A DNA stretch of 64,000 nt from Morchella semilibera (GCA_009192285.1 WBVU01000021.1:1-64000); one strand, 5' to 3'; positions 21,417 through 33,348 are shown, counted from the first letter of the stretch. Notes: generated from the letters alone by a model not told the origin. A program made the numbers and translations.

Positions 21417-24400
21417 TTATGGGGAGGTAAGAACGAATATAGGAGACCTACTAGTAGGGTATGGCGTGAATACGCTCCAGTCTGGCGTCATATAGAGCTT
21501 GATCCCACCAGGCTTATTGATATGCTTCAATCTTCCCTCATCGCCTGGGGTACGACGCAACCCCCTTAATCGAGCCATCACCTTTAGCATCGTAAGACTA
21601 TGTACGATGTTGAGATCCTTGCCGAGGCATTGGTGTGGGCCCTCGCCGAAGGTGATGTAGGCATCGAGGGGGCGATCAAGCCGGACCTCGAGAGGCGAGG
21701 GGAAGACACTGGGATCTCGGGAGGCAGCAACCTATTATTACAATGAAGTAGTGCCCGCTCAGCCAACTATACCAATCACGTATATATAATACCTGCGCTG
21801 GATCTGGCCGGAGGAGAGAAGCGGTGAGGAAGAGAGAAATGGGAGGGGGGGCACTCACGAAGCTCACAAAGATACGGTCTCCCTTCTTGGCAGTGATTGT
21901 CTTGCCGTTTTGTGTCACAGTGGCTGAAACCCCATTAACAGGCTCCACATCTCGGAAGATTCCCAAGGAGTTCGAGAGACGCATCCCCTCAAGAACGTAA
22001 TGGGTTAATTTCTTGTCTGCATCGGCAGTGCACAGGGTACTCAAGCGCTGGATCTCTGACCAATGAGTGGCATTTTCGTCCTCGAGGTAGAAGTCTATGA
22101 GTTGCGCGAACTGGTTTGTTTTCGTTGTTAGTAAGTGGCATTCAGAGGTTAATGGGGAATCTTGGGGCGAGGCTAAACGTCAATGATTCACTTACAGCGG
22201 TCGCGGTATTCGCCACAAACGCAGCCGCTGTTCCAACCAGAATTTCTGCAACCTCTCGGACTGGTTTCCCAGCGCCGAGCAGCTTTCGTGCAAAGGTAAC
22301 ACCATAGTCGCCCAGAGGCCCAGAGTCCACTCCAGAGCCTCCGGTGAGAACGTTAGTAACAGCTGTATCCACCGCGCCCACTACCGCTCTCGCCTGCTCA
22401 GCACGCTGTTGAACCCGACCCGCACCGAAGCGGATGGCACCACCAATTAATGTCTTCGGGGGCGATCTTGGAGTGGGCTCTGTTTGAGCAACGGGGCAGA
22501 CAGCCGGGAGTGTAAATGGTGTCAGGCGGCGGACAATGTCCTCCATCTCCGAGCAAAGCTTTTTAGTCCCTTCCTGTGACTCCCGGCGGCGAGCCCAGGA
22601 TTTGGTTGGGTCGGCATCGGAGAACACGTAAGTTGTGAGATCGCAGAGGACCTTGAGCAGAGCAGGTTCCGTATAGGAGGTACCTGTCGGGGCAAGGAGA
22701 GGGAGATAGAAAAGTTTTGCTGCAAAGTGGAGGGCAGCATAGTTTCCAATACTGTGATAGTAGAGTCAGCCATCGATTGCTTTCTTGCCCTAAACAACAG
22801 CGATTGGCATACTGTTTAACAACATCAACTTGTACTCAGAATTCCGGCCCAGCTCGTATGATTCCCGTCGTAGCAACTTCAATGTTATCTCCTCCGTATA
22901 GGCTGCGAACTTTTGCATCGCTCCATCTACACCATACAGCAACTTACCAACAACCTCTCTCTGTTCTGCGCTGGCATCGCTGTCAGAAGCGAGCATATAG
23001 CTTTCCAGAGAGGCCATCTTGGCACCCCATGGGACACGAAAGTTCTTCTTGTCTGCGAGAACCTCTCTGAGCGCGCCATGGCTCACAATGGGGATGATTG
23101 GCGACTGTGGGGCAGGTGGGTCGAAGGAGTAAAGATCCATTTTTCTGAACTTGGTAAAGAATTTACGGCTCTCACTGGGAGTGTAGAAGGGCTGCAAAGC
23201 GTAAACACTGTTATATTTGAAATGATTTGGGAATGCGTTGAGAATCAAATGATGCATCTTGGCACCCCCAAGAATTTTAGAATCTTGGGCAACCTCGGTG
23301 ATCCCCCAGCTAGTAAGGTTGGACGGCGTGTAATCCTGAGGCCGTAATTGTCAACATGACTAGATTGTACAAGTTGTAGAGGGAATCAACTCACCAATGT
23401 CAAGAACCGGTCCCCTCTCACCAAGGTAATGGCATCGGAGAAAACCGCTCTCGTAACGGTATATGGGGCACCTGTAAACCGATAAAGTCCTCCCCCATCA
23501 GCGGTCTGCGCACAGAATTGGAGTTCAGTCCTTACACAGTCCCATTCCGGGATCCATTCTCGGCTTCGAGGCTTCCAAAAACATCCCCGGATACAGCTCA
23601 ACGTGGTCTGGATGACCATAAAGCCTCTTCAAGGTTGTGGCGACATACGGATCGGGGTTGATTTCCTCGAATGTTTCGTATCGCCTGAGCTTGAAAAAGT
23701 CTCTAAACTCGTTCAAGGGCGCCACCTGCCAGGATCTGGCCTGCAAGATCCCTAGGATCTCGACGGGTTTCATGATGTCCGGGACATGATTTGCCCCGAA
23801 ACGACCTGTAACGCCAGGGGCGCACCCGCTAACTCAGCAAACCGTGCCTGATACCGGGTTATATGGGCTTTTGGTGAGAGCGTTATAGAGAAGCATACCA
23901 GCTGGATCTTCGATACTCTCCTTCAAAATCTTTACCAAATCGTCATCATTGAATGTACCATCCGGTTTCCTTGTTAACCCTCCAAAGACTCGTGTTGACG
24001 GGTCATCTGGTATAGAGGCCTCGTACTTTACCAATGCCTGGAGCAATTTCGGCAATGATGTTAATTTAGGGTCCTCCTTCGTCCCCAAAATTTGATGGTA
24101 AAAGTTAAGAGTCCATTTGGCATCTCTATCGGATATGGCGGAATGAAAACGGTAGAGAAGATTGAATTCACACGAAACATGATTCCCGATACCTCGTGGA
24201 ACTTGTTCTTTGTCAAAGGCTTTGTCGATCTCGACACGCGGGTCGAGGGTCCAAGTGGATTCGGTTGAGTTCACGTTGGCAATACCTCGCAGGTAACTGC
24301 ATGCCCAACGTCAGTAACTCACTCGCGGGTTCTCCCGTCCCAACACATTCGTCACCCCTTTCTTGGTGCGGGGAAGGTCAAGAGGGAGAAATGATTTGGT

Positions 24401-25667
24401 AGACTGATGGGAGAGGCGATACTTACTCGTGCAAACTAATATTAACGTATAAACCATTTGTGACCCTACCAACGAACGTATGTAAGCGGAATACAACCCA
24501 CGAAGAAAACCCCTTTCCCACTCATAGTGCCGCAGCGTAGCTTGGGGGTTGGTGCTTACAATCTTGCCACCTGGAATAATCTCTCGTCTCTCCACTTGAG
24601 GCCATCGTCCCCTGTCAGATGTCTCGGCGGTGAAAATCTCCCTCCATCGTTGATGGCAGCCAACATCCTTGCGGCATAATTGTGGAATCTGGAGTACATG
24701 ATCAACATCACGCTTACTCCCGGTGGGAAACCCAAGAGCCTGGCATCACTGAATGTGTCCGGCTTTAGCTCCCCATTCTGAAAACTGCGAACCTTGTTTT
24801 GCTCGGCTTGGGAACTTCCATAGAGAGGGGATAGATCAAGGTAGCTTGACGTCTCATTGATCTCTTGATTTCTGCGGTTCGTTCGGAAGATGTCATGGGT
24901 GATGATCGAGGCATGGTATAGCAGCATGCTGGAAATACCGCCAGGGTTCTCATCGTAGGTGTCGCCCCGAGACATGAGCACTGTCTCGTGTCAGAAATCA
25001 AAATAAACTCGGGTAGGCGCTCATGTGTACGAGGTTAAGACTAACAATCAAAGAGCAATCCTGGATCTGGCTTCGCTCCGTTTGGTTTTACGGATGGGCT
25101 TACGGATGGGCGTATGGACCGTGCGTATGGCATTCCGGCCTTGCCCAGATTTGGTTGCAAAGTATTCTGTTGGCAGCCGCCACCACGACCATTAGTACGG
25201 AAAAGAATATGAGAGGATAGAATGGAATGAGTGGAACGGTACATTGTAGGATCCATCCGGCTGACGGTTCTGATATAGCTCGCCCACATAGGACAGGGGC
25301 GGATGTTGCAATGAGTCCCATAACTGCCCCACGAGTACCTCGGTCACCTTCTTACGGGCATATGACCACTCCGGGAGTGCAGCAACAAGCTGTATCATTC
25401 TTTCCATCTATTTCACCATTGTGTAAGCTCATGCCTAGAAATCTCTCAATGGATACAAACAATCATTGTGCGGTCATCCATGGGTTTCCCGGATATCTTC
25501 TCCTTCACTATCTCGACGATAAGAGCGGAATTCTTTGCAAAATCGCCTCCAGCCTGCAGGAGATCCTCAAGAATCTTTGCGTAAACATTTTCATCCCTAT
25601 TTGCCTGGTTGTCGAACAAGGAGTGAATGTCCGTACGAAGTACGCCTAAATCTCCAATGAAACTCAT
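21417..25667 (-). CDS. ppo: Psi-producing oxygenase (fatty-acid dioxygenase + P450, linoleate diol synthase type)
   Basis: Multi-exon gene for a two-domain haem enzyme that oxidises linoleic/oleic acid to hydroperoxides (N-terminal peroxidase-like dioxygenase) and rearranges them in a C-terminal P450 domain, giving oxylipin signals. The likely start is 25667 (MSFIGDLG). Landmarks on the minus strand are ALPEWSYARKKVTEVLV and LQHPPLSYVG (~25390-25290), distal-His region HASIITHDIFRTN (~24930), SSYLDLSPLYGSS (~24850), FPPGVSVMLIMYSRFHNY (~24735), LYRFHSAIS with the catalytic Tyr and proximal His (~24150), ARSWQVAPLNEFRDFF (~23730), RVDAITLVRGDRF-like text (~23430) and PWGAKMASLESYML (~23000). 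The P450 Cys codon is at 21627-21629 in FGEGPHQCLGKD. Stop TAA is at 21417-21419. About a dozen short introns separate these blocks. Every conserved block expected of PpoA/PpoC is present in order and no internal break was noticed, so the gene looks intact. Ppo enzymes control sporulation and secondary metabolism in Aspergillus; the exact regiospecificity (8R or 10R) cannot be read here. Confidence 0.9.
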
Positions 25668-26527
25668 GGTAAAGGGATAAGGTAGTATGTGGTGCAGTTG
25701 ATATTGCTAGTATTACAAGAGGTGGTGATAAGAGTAGAAATCTGAGCAAGCGTGGTTGGGAGCCAGATGCTTTATGTTTGATTAAAGGCTCGTACGTGAT
25801 GGTGCGGAACGTATCCTATCGAAATCCCAGCTAATTTATTATCGCCTATATTAAAATGAGTCCCAGCTTTACAGATTCTGAGCGGGTCTTTCTGGGCCAT
25901 GCACCTGCTCCCCCCACATCTGTGGTTTAACCACGAAGATCATCACAAAGACCTTGATGCACACAAAATATCTCGATCTGGTGAGCAAAGAACAAAACCC
26001 ATTATGTCGTAGAAGGAGGGAGCCACCCTACTCGCGCTGCCGAATTGAAGCCGCTCAGACAAGGTTCGCTCGAAACTTCATATCGTAGGCCATGCAAAAT
26101 GTATTCTTAGCGGTTTTTTGTGTGTATGTAATATTGGTCGTGAGTAGAGCACCCTAAGCCGTAAAAGGATCTATATGCGCGACTTGAACCGGAGTGGTTT
26201 CGGGGGTCAATCTCAGCCGCTAATGACGTTCCACAACCACACCTAATTTATTTTTCTTTTTATTTTTCGATAGTTCTGCCCCCTCTCTGAAATGTGACAG
26301 AGCCGGATTAATTTTATCTTTTGTTATGGTGGGGCTATTGATATTTTGGGAGTTCCCTGGGGATGGAGTCAGAAATGAGAGATGTCGGATACGAAGCTAC
26401 CGACATCCTAAGCGGGTGCATCCTCTTAAGCAACTCCTCCGGGTAGCGCGGCCTGGTGCATATATCTGCTTACAGACGTCAAATACCCGAAAATCCAGCT
26501 GCAATGCATGTTATAGGATATCGCGGG
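25668..26527. other. Upstream region of the ppo gene, no gene seen
   Basis: AT-rich, with no supported ORF. It should hold the ppo promoter, but no convincing TATA box was picked out. A single arm of the AAGTACCCGAA element family is at ~26481-26500. Confidence 0.45.
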
Positions 26528-26799
26528 TGTTGTGTTAAGAGTGTTGCAATGGGTGTGGAATCAGAGTGATGAGTTGTGAAGAGAGTTGGTCGGGTAACCA
26601 ACAAGTGTCTCAGTTAGATACAGAGGGGTTGTGCCATACAAGAGGGATGCATCACAATAGCATGGGCTTGTTTGCTTGCACGTTCTATAGCATGTGCAAG
26701 TGGGAGACTCTCCCGGGAAAAAGTATCATAGAAGTATGGTAGGGCACTTGGCACCTCTAACATCTCATTGTATTACACCTTGATTCTTAGGGGGTTACA
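26528..26799 (+). repeat. Possible LTR-like sequence next to the satellite array
   Basis: Begins TGTTGTGTTAAGAG and may end at GGGGGTTACA. It contains a small hairpin (TTGCACGTTC .. GCATGTGCAA). The TG...CA ends and length (~270 bp) fit an LTR, but no second copy or target duplication was seen. Confidence 0.25.
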
Positions 26800-26804
26800 C
26801 ATCC

Positions 26805-28865
26805 ACGTGTGATGGAGTAACCGGAGGGCAAGGTAGTGGAAGACAATGATGACACAGAAGGACTTAAGGAGCACAGCCAGCACAACAAAAACAATGACGA
26901 GGGTGAGGACAACACCTGGTGGGTACAAGCACAGGCTCCGGCTGTGACGGAGTAACCCGACGCAAAGCAGAAGATGACAATGATGACACAGGAGGACTTG
27001 AGGAGCACCGGCAGGGCAACGAGGACACCAACGAAGACAGGAATAACATCAGGCAGGCACAAGCACAGACACTGCCAAAGGCAAAGGCAAAGGCAAAAGG
27101 GCGCAGGGCAGAGAGAGTAAGGACCGGATGGAGCTCAACGAGAACAATGAGAGGTACCATGGATTTCCTTTGAAGAGGACAAGGTCTTGGGTGCGAGAAA
27201 CTATGGCTTGAGAATAGGAGTATAATCCTATGTACCGAGATAACAGAAAGACGAGACAGAGAGAAAAGAAAGAAAGAATTAAGGAAAACATCTATCCCTG
27301 CTATTTAACACCTCTTCTCCACCAATCCAATATGACTCACACATCAGCTGATAGAAACCCATAGAAATCTATTGCAACCAAACATCAGCAAGACTTCATT
27401 TGTCTCCTGATGTCTCCTGAGCCTCAGGAGACTCAAACAATATCCGGGGTCTCAGGAGACTCTCAGGAGACTCTCAGGAGACCCAGGAAAATGTTAGGAG
27501 CCTCCAGTCACAAGTTGAGTTTGCTGATGCATCTCATATTCCTCCCCACTATCTCACCAATTCCTATTACCAATCCTTCCTGCAACCGAACCTCATAGAA
27601 CCAAATAACGACAACCTCACCCCATCTCACTCCATTCTCGCTTAACATAACACTATCGGTCGCAACAGCGCTACGACTACCGAACTGTCGGGACCAATGC
27701 CAAGACGCCGGGACACAGGCGAGGGCAAAGCCAAAGCCAAAGGCAAAAGGGGCATAAGGCAGATGTGACGGAGTAACCCGACGCAAAGAAGAAGATGACA
27801 ATGATGACGCAGATAAGCTCGAGGAGCACAGTCTACACGACGAGGAGACCGACGAAGACAAGGACAACACTGAGCAGGCACAAGCACAGGCACCGGTGAA
27901 GGCAAGGGCAAGGGCAAGGGCACAAGAGTACAGAGCAGAGAAGGTGAGGACCGAATGGACCTCAACGAAAACGATGATAAATGCTATGAGCTCCTTCTTT
28001 CTTGGAGGACAGAGTCGTTGGTACGAGGAGCTATGGCTTGGAAATAGGAGTAGATTCCTATGTACCGAAATAACAGGAAGACGAGACAGAGAGAAAAGAA
28101 AGAAAGAACTAAGGAAAACATCTATCCCCGCTATTTAACACACCTCCTCCACTAGTCCGCTGTGACTCACACTTTTGCTTATAGAACCCCATAGAAACCC
28201 ATCGTTACCACACCTCGTAATCCTCCCCACCATCTCCGCTATTCTACATTACCAATCCATCACGCCATCGAACCTCTCAGAATTCAATGACGACAACCTC
28301 CACCTCGCACTCCCCACCTTCGGTTAAAATTGCCCTAACAACCACAACCATGCATCGCCTACCGAACTATCGGAACAGATGCCAAGGCGCCGGGACAGCA
28401 GAGGAAGTGAGGACTGGATAGACCTCAATGAGAACGATGAGGAGTACTATGGATTTCCTGGTTAGTGAGACAGATCATGAGGTCGAGGGAACTTTTGCTA
28501 GAGATAGGAGTATATTTTTATATATTAATATAACAGGAAGATGAGACAGAGAGAAAAGAAAGAAAGAAAGAACTAAAGGAAAAGTCTTCCCGCAGTATTT
28601 AACACCCTCCTCCGTCAGTCCCTTATGACTCATACCTCAATCCATAGAATTCCATAGAAAATCCATTACCACCAGACCTCATATTCCTCCCCACCATCTT
28701 TTCTATTTAAATTACAAATCCATCGCGCAATCAAATCTCTCAGAATCTAATGAAGATATCCTCAACTCATCTTATCCCTTCCTTGCTTGGCATTGCTTTA
28801 TTGGTTACAACAGCATTTCGATTACCGAACCCTCAAAACCAATGCCAAGACGCTGGGAAACTACA
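26805..28865 (+). repeat. Tandem satellite array, ~680-bp period
   Basis: The segment GTGACGGAGTAACCCGACGC occurs at 26941 and 27767 (826 apart, explained by a 147-bp insertion into a 680-bp unit). A partial, diverged copy begins near 26811. Each unit runs: GACGGAGTAACC-type acidic-codon-like segment; AAGGCAAAGGC-rich stretch; ACGAGACAGAGAGAAAAG (27249, 28079, 28545); a TATTTAACAC segment; CCCATAGAAACCC; and a closing ATGCCAAGACGCCGGGA (27694, 28378, 28840). The third unit is shorter (~470 bp). Short ORFs within are low-complexity and probably not genes. An inverted copy is at ~30360-31640. Confidence 0.8.
27383..27529 (+). mobile_element. MITE with CATCAGCAA termini, copy 1
   Basis: 147-bp element with ends CATCAGCAA and TTTGCTGATG (inverted). 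Inside it are GTCTCCTGATGTCTCCTGAG, the palindrome CCTGAGCCTCAGG and several CTCAGGAGA units. It sits inside satellite unit 1. The equivalent point in unit 3 (ACCAGACCTCATATTCC near 28673) is an empty site, so this is a true insertion. Confidence 0.8.
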
Positions 28866-28892
28866 GATCATTGCTGCATAAAATTGGGAAGG

Positions 28893-29054
28893 TGTTGTGA
28901 GGATAGAAAGTCATAGAAAGAATAATGGCGTGATCTTGGATAAGAGATACGTCTTGGCCTCGGGCCACTAATGTATAAATAGTAGCCTAATTTGCCTTCA
29001 TCTTTTTGGAATCATCATCCTTCAAGTACTCAAGTGAACGGAATCCAATTTACA
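28893..29054 (+). repeat. Possible Copia-type LTR fragment
   Basis: TGTTGTGAGGATAG .. CCAATTTACA (162 bp), with a TATA-like GTATAAATAG near 28973, followed by ATATTATGTCATGGGC, which resembles the spacing of a primer-binding region. Beyond this no coding part of an element is recognised up to 29547. Treated as an old fossil end. Confidence 0.4.
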
Positions 29055-29547
29055 ATATTATGTCATGGGCTTATTCAACTTTGGCAGATCACAGGTCTCC
29101 CGACCACATGAAGGGTACATAGAGGGTCAGAACAATGACCAGGACGTTGGTAGGCTTGTTAGGCGATTTCACCTAGAAATCGGGGATTAGTATGTTGATC
29201 GGTGCGGTGGTTTGGTGCGACGTTTTCCTTTGTCGGCGTTAATGCTTTTTCCTTTCCTTATCCTATATCCCCCCCGATAGTACTCGCTTATGTGTTCTTG
29301 TTCGGGGAGCAACCCCGATGTATGTTTTTCGATGTTTCCTTACTTCACTTCTCTCTTCCCCTTTGGATTTGAGACGCGTCTAGGCTGGGCCATCGGTACA
29401 CTATGCTACCCTCCAGACAAACGTTGTTGATAGTTCATTGGCCTTTGTCTTCGGGTTAACCACTTGCGTTCCGAAGACCCTTGTATAGTTACTCTGTGTT
29501 TCTTTTTTCTTCTTTCCTTATGATGTATTATCCTCGGATTGGCCATT

Positions 29548-29684
29548 CATCAGCAAACTCAACTTGTGACTGGAGTCTCCCAACAGTCTCCCGGGTCTCC
29601 TGAGAGTCTCCTGAGACCCCCGGATATTTTTTGAGTCTCCTGAGACTCAGGAGACATCAGGAGACAAATGAGGTCTTGCTGATG
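29548..29684 (-). mobile_element. MITE with CATCAGCAA termini, copy 2 (inverted)
   Basis: 137 bp reading CATCAGCAAACTCAACTTGT .. AAGGTC-like interior .. GTCTTGCTGATG. It is the reverse complement of the other copies, including the GACTCAGGAGACATCAGGAG block. The ends match copy 1 and copy 3 closely. Confidence 0.8.
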
Positions 29685-29965
29685 TTAGCGCTCCCAAGGA
29701 TCGCCGTTACCTGTATCTTTCTTTTCGAGGGAAGGAAGTTGATCGCCAAGTAGGGAGGACTATAAAGGGCCGCGGATACACTATGCTGTCTTCCTTTCCT
29801 CTCTACGCAATGTCTTCTCACCTGAACTCTAGTAAATACTTCAATAAACATATTCCTACACTACTAGAGTTCTCTCTTTATAACTTCGTCGCATAAGCCC
29901 TGCCTCTCCTTTCTTCGTGAGGTAGAGATAGGCTCTTATATCCTACTATGGATCGCTGTCACTGC
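29683..29965 (+). repeat. Possible solo LTR touching MITE copy 2
   Basis: TGTTAGCGCTCCCAAGGATC starts at the very end of MITE copy 2. A TATA-like GACTATAAAGGGC is at ~29759, followed by pyrimidine-rich sequence and a possible end at CACTGCA. The layout fits an LTR, but no partner is in the window. Confidence 0.3.
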
Positions 29966-30359
29966 ATTGCCTCCTCGTCCCCCTTCTGCCTTTTAGGCAC
30001 GCTGCTTTCCCCCTCTCGCTTCCTCCTTGACTGGTAGTACACTCCGTATATCCCATTGCCAGTCCAATGTAAGGCCTGAAGCTCGCCCTGAAGGTAACAT
30101 GCTAGCTAGCAAGAGGTGATTACACCCAACACATAGGTTGAGCATTCCCTATGCTGTATACGTAGCTAGTAGCAAGAGATATCAGGGACTAGAGCCTACG
30201 AGTCCACACCCTCAACCCCCCTCCTGACAGACTTTCGCACCTCGCGAATCGCCCCCTCATTTTGTAAGTAAGCCCTCTGGATACAACAGCCTATACGCAC
30301 AGGGAAGGGTACATACACTCTTCCCATCTACGAGATATTACTTGTTTCAACGTTACAGA

Positions 30360-31640
30360 ACCACTGCTGTCCCAGAGTCTTGGTATCATTTCCAAGGGTT
30401 TGGTAGCCGAAACGCTGTTGTAACTGATAGAGTAAAGTTAAACGAGAAAGGGATGAGATGGGGTGAGGATATCGTCATTAGATTCTATGAGGTTTAGTTG
30501 CAGGGAGGATTGTTAATAGGTTTTGGAAAGATGATAGGGAGAAATACAGCGTGTGGTTGCGATGAATTCCTATGAGGTTTGATGGGCTGATGTATGAGTA
30601 ATAGCGGACTGGTGAAGGAAGAGTATTAAATAGCGGGCATAGATATTTTCTTTAGTTTTTTTTTTCTTTTCTCTCTGTCTCGTCTTCCTGTTGTCTCGGT
30701 ATATAGGAATATATTTCTATCTCCAACTATTGTTCCCTTAACCTCGTAATCAGTCTTACATAACGAGAAAACCCATAGTACCTCCCATTGTCCTCATTGA
30801 GGTTCACCTGGTCCTCCATCAGCAAGACTTCATTTGTCTCCTGATGTCTCCTGAGCCTCAGGAGACTCAAAAAATATCCGGGGATCTCAGGAGACTCTCA
30901 GGAGACCCGGAGACTGTTGGAAGACTGCAGTCACAAGTTGAGTTTGTTGATGTCGCTTCCTCTGCCCTGTTATCACGGCGTGGAATGGACTTAGCGATGT
31001 TGCGGGAAGAAGGATTAGTCAGGGTTTTCTATAAGGTTCTATGGGTTTCCGTTGCAGGGGTTCTATGAGTCAATGATGCGTATGTATTGGTAATCGAAGG
31101 ATTTCCTTTAGGTTCCATGGGGTTCTATGGGATGAGTCAGCGAAGGGATGAAAGGGCTATATATAGGGAGCTCTCTCCCTCGCTTGTAAAGTTTTCCTTT
31201 CTTTCCTTTCTTCTTCACGCAACCTTCCTATCCTTTTAGTCGATACTGTACTTTAGGATCCATAGTCTCGTCGAAAGCAAACCCCTTCGGGGATCTCGCC
31301 CTACCTCCATAGTCTTCGTGATCTTTGCCACCTCGTGTCCTCGTCCTTAGTTATTACAGTACCTCTTGCTTTGCTTACCTCGCCTCGCTTCGCTCCACTC
31401 CCCTGCCCCGGTTGTGTACCTTGGCTCCTCGGATTACGTCCCCGCATCACCCCGTGATACCTGTGCCCCTTTTGCCTTTGCCCTTGCCTTTGCCCTTGTC
31501 GGTGCCTGTGCTTATGCCCGCCTAGTGTTGTCGTCGCCCTCGTCAATGTTCTCGTTGTGCTAGCTATGCTCTTTGAGTCCTTCTGCGTCATCGTTGTCTT
31601 CTGCTGCCATGCCTCTCAGTTACTCCATCACACTCCTTAG
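30360..31640 (-). repeat. Inverted satellite unit, interrupted by two insertions
   Basis: The satellite unit is seen here on the minus strand: CTCTGTCTCGTCTTCC near 30675, TTGCCTTTGCCCTTGCC near 31470 and AGTTACTCCATCACAC at its end (~31617-31634). Compared with the plus-strand units it is split first by MITE copy 3 (30817-30952) and then by ~470 bp (about 30975-31450) with near-palindromic ends (TTATCACGGCG .. CCCCGTGATA). That second insert has its own TATA-like GGCTATATATAGGG at ~31150. Confidence 0.6.
30817..30952 (+). mobile_element. MITE with CATCAGCAA termini, copy 3
   Basis: 136 bp, CATCAGCAAGACTTCATTTG .. GTTGAGTTTGTTGATG. It is inserted in the inverted satellite unit between GGTCCTC and CTTCCTCTGCCCTG; the uninterrupted order is visible in the reverse complement of 27920-27965. 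Confidence 0.8.
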
Positions 31641-31686
31641 CACTAGCCATATCTTTATTGATATCCGTTTACAATGCATTGGTAAA

Positions 31687-31819
31687 CTCGTACTCTAGTT
31701 TCCTGACATTTTTGAACTCGGCCGCTATTGCATACACCCAAAATCAGGATCTTGGCGTACATTTGTATGGTATGCAATATTAGTCACGTTCAAAAACGTC
31801 AGGACACTACGAGTACTGA
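31687..31819. repeat. Foldback element, GTCCTGACGTTTTTGAAC family
   Basis: ACTCGTACTCTAGTTTCCTG (from 31687) with GACATTTTTGAACTCG pairs with CGTTCAAAAACGTCAGGACA and CTACGAGTACTG (to 31819). Arms of ~48 bp are ~80% matched around a ~37-bp loop. The same arm sequence recurs at 33322-33352. Confidence 0.6.
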
Positions 31820-32182
31820 AAAATCGGCTACCTCCGGCTAGGGATAATCGGCTTAACGATTGGTTGAACGGTGTAGATCGTGTCTGCTGGTATGTAGTTG
31901 TTCCGGTCTCAGATGCACAGCCAATTTTCCGACTATTTCCCGCTTTTAGTCCAATCAAGACTTGCATACCGCATTAATTCGAATAAACCGCCGGTCACAC
32001 AAGACGTCGAAGTTGCCTTTTCAAGCTAGTATGAGGGGAGATTAGGGGGTGTCTTCAAGACAAAAAACCAAATACGGGAATTTCAACGTCCGGGCGTTTA
32101 TTCAAATTAATGCGCGTAGTCGGATGCGAAAGACATTTATTCTCCTGTGGACGCACCTCAGTCCCGGCCAGAGAGCACAAAG

Positions 32183-32206
32183 CTTAGTTAAGGTTTAGTT
32201 AGGGTT
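32183..32206 (+). repeat. Interstitial telomere-like patch
   Basis: CTTAGTTAAGGTTTAGTTAGGGTT is two near-exact TTAGTTAGGG units, the same unusual 10-nt unit as the chromosome end but G-rich on the plus strand, opposite to the left telomere. Confidence 0.65.
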
Positions 32207-33348
32207 CCCCACTTAACAAATAGTTGATCACCCATATACATTCTCACCTGGTATTATGCCTTTAAGATAGTTGGAGAATCTCTGTATAGACGTTGGGGTA
32301 AGCAGAGCATTCTGTAGAATACTACAGGTGTGCTGTGAGGTTCGCAGGTTCATGCATGAGAAGACAGGGGAGAGGGTTTTAGCTGTACGACATAAACGAG
32401 CGCTCACCTTCTCGAAGGTATGGTCGAGTGCATGGTGGAGAAACCCAGTAACACATCACTTTCCCCGCAATCACGAGGGAAGGGAATTAGTTCAGCTCGT
32501 ATTGATAGTTAGCTTTGTGAAAAAAAAAAATTTCCTGCAGAGTATGGCACAAGTTTACAATTAAACCTACCCTACATAGCTCCTCGAGCCATATTTAGAG
32601 ACTTGCGTAAGTGGAGTCAACTCCATTTCCCGGTAACCTAGTATTGGTGTCCTTCCCATTATCTACCAATCAGATCAGCAGAATCGAGCTGGGCCACTTG
32701 CGCATCCGGTTACTATGGTGCTAGTTATCGCCCAGCGGCCCGAGAAATGCCTATCTGACGGACCTTTGGAGAATCTCTCATGCATAAATATCATGTGATC
32801 TTGATTTTGGGTGAGGGTATTAAGCAGTCCTCCGCATTTACCAGTCTTTGGAGAACTTAGGTATGCTGGGAAATTCGCACATTGCTGCTCTATTTTGGCC
32901 ACCACTGTACTCTACTCATCTACCAGCATAAGAACCAATTACCCAGGGCAAGGATAATATGACAAATCATTCCTGTTTCTGCGTTTTCTGGTTCGTATGC
33001 TGGTAGACGAGTACTGGTAACTAGTGGGGAAGGGCCGATCCGTTCCATTAGGTATTTTCCCCTCATCAAGATAAATCAGGTCATATATGTCGGAGTTCAC
33101 CGGCACATCACACTCCAGATATCGGCGATGGACGATCGTCATTGCTTGTTTCCTCGCTAGACGCATGAAGATCTCCGATTGGTTACCGATCTACTACAGG
33201 TCTGGTGGCATGGGCAGGATCCTCGTTGGTTCGGTGGAGCGGGCTGAGCTGAGCACAAGCATATGCAGCCCCACCCGCGACGAGGCATACCCGTCTACCA
33301 GCATAAGAACCAATTACTCGTGGTGTCCTGACGTTTTTGAACACTACG

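Noticed and set aside
26864-28138. Charged ORFs in the 27-28 kb region (AKAKAKGR-type proteins)
   Set aside because: They are translations of the satellite's AAGGCAAAGGC-rich DNA, change frame between units, and exist on both strands.
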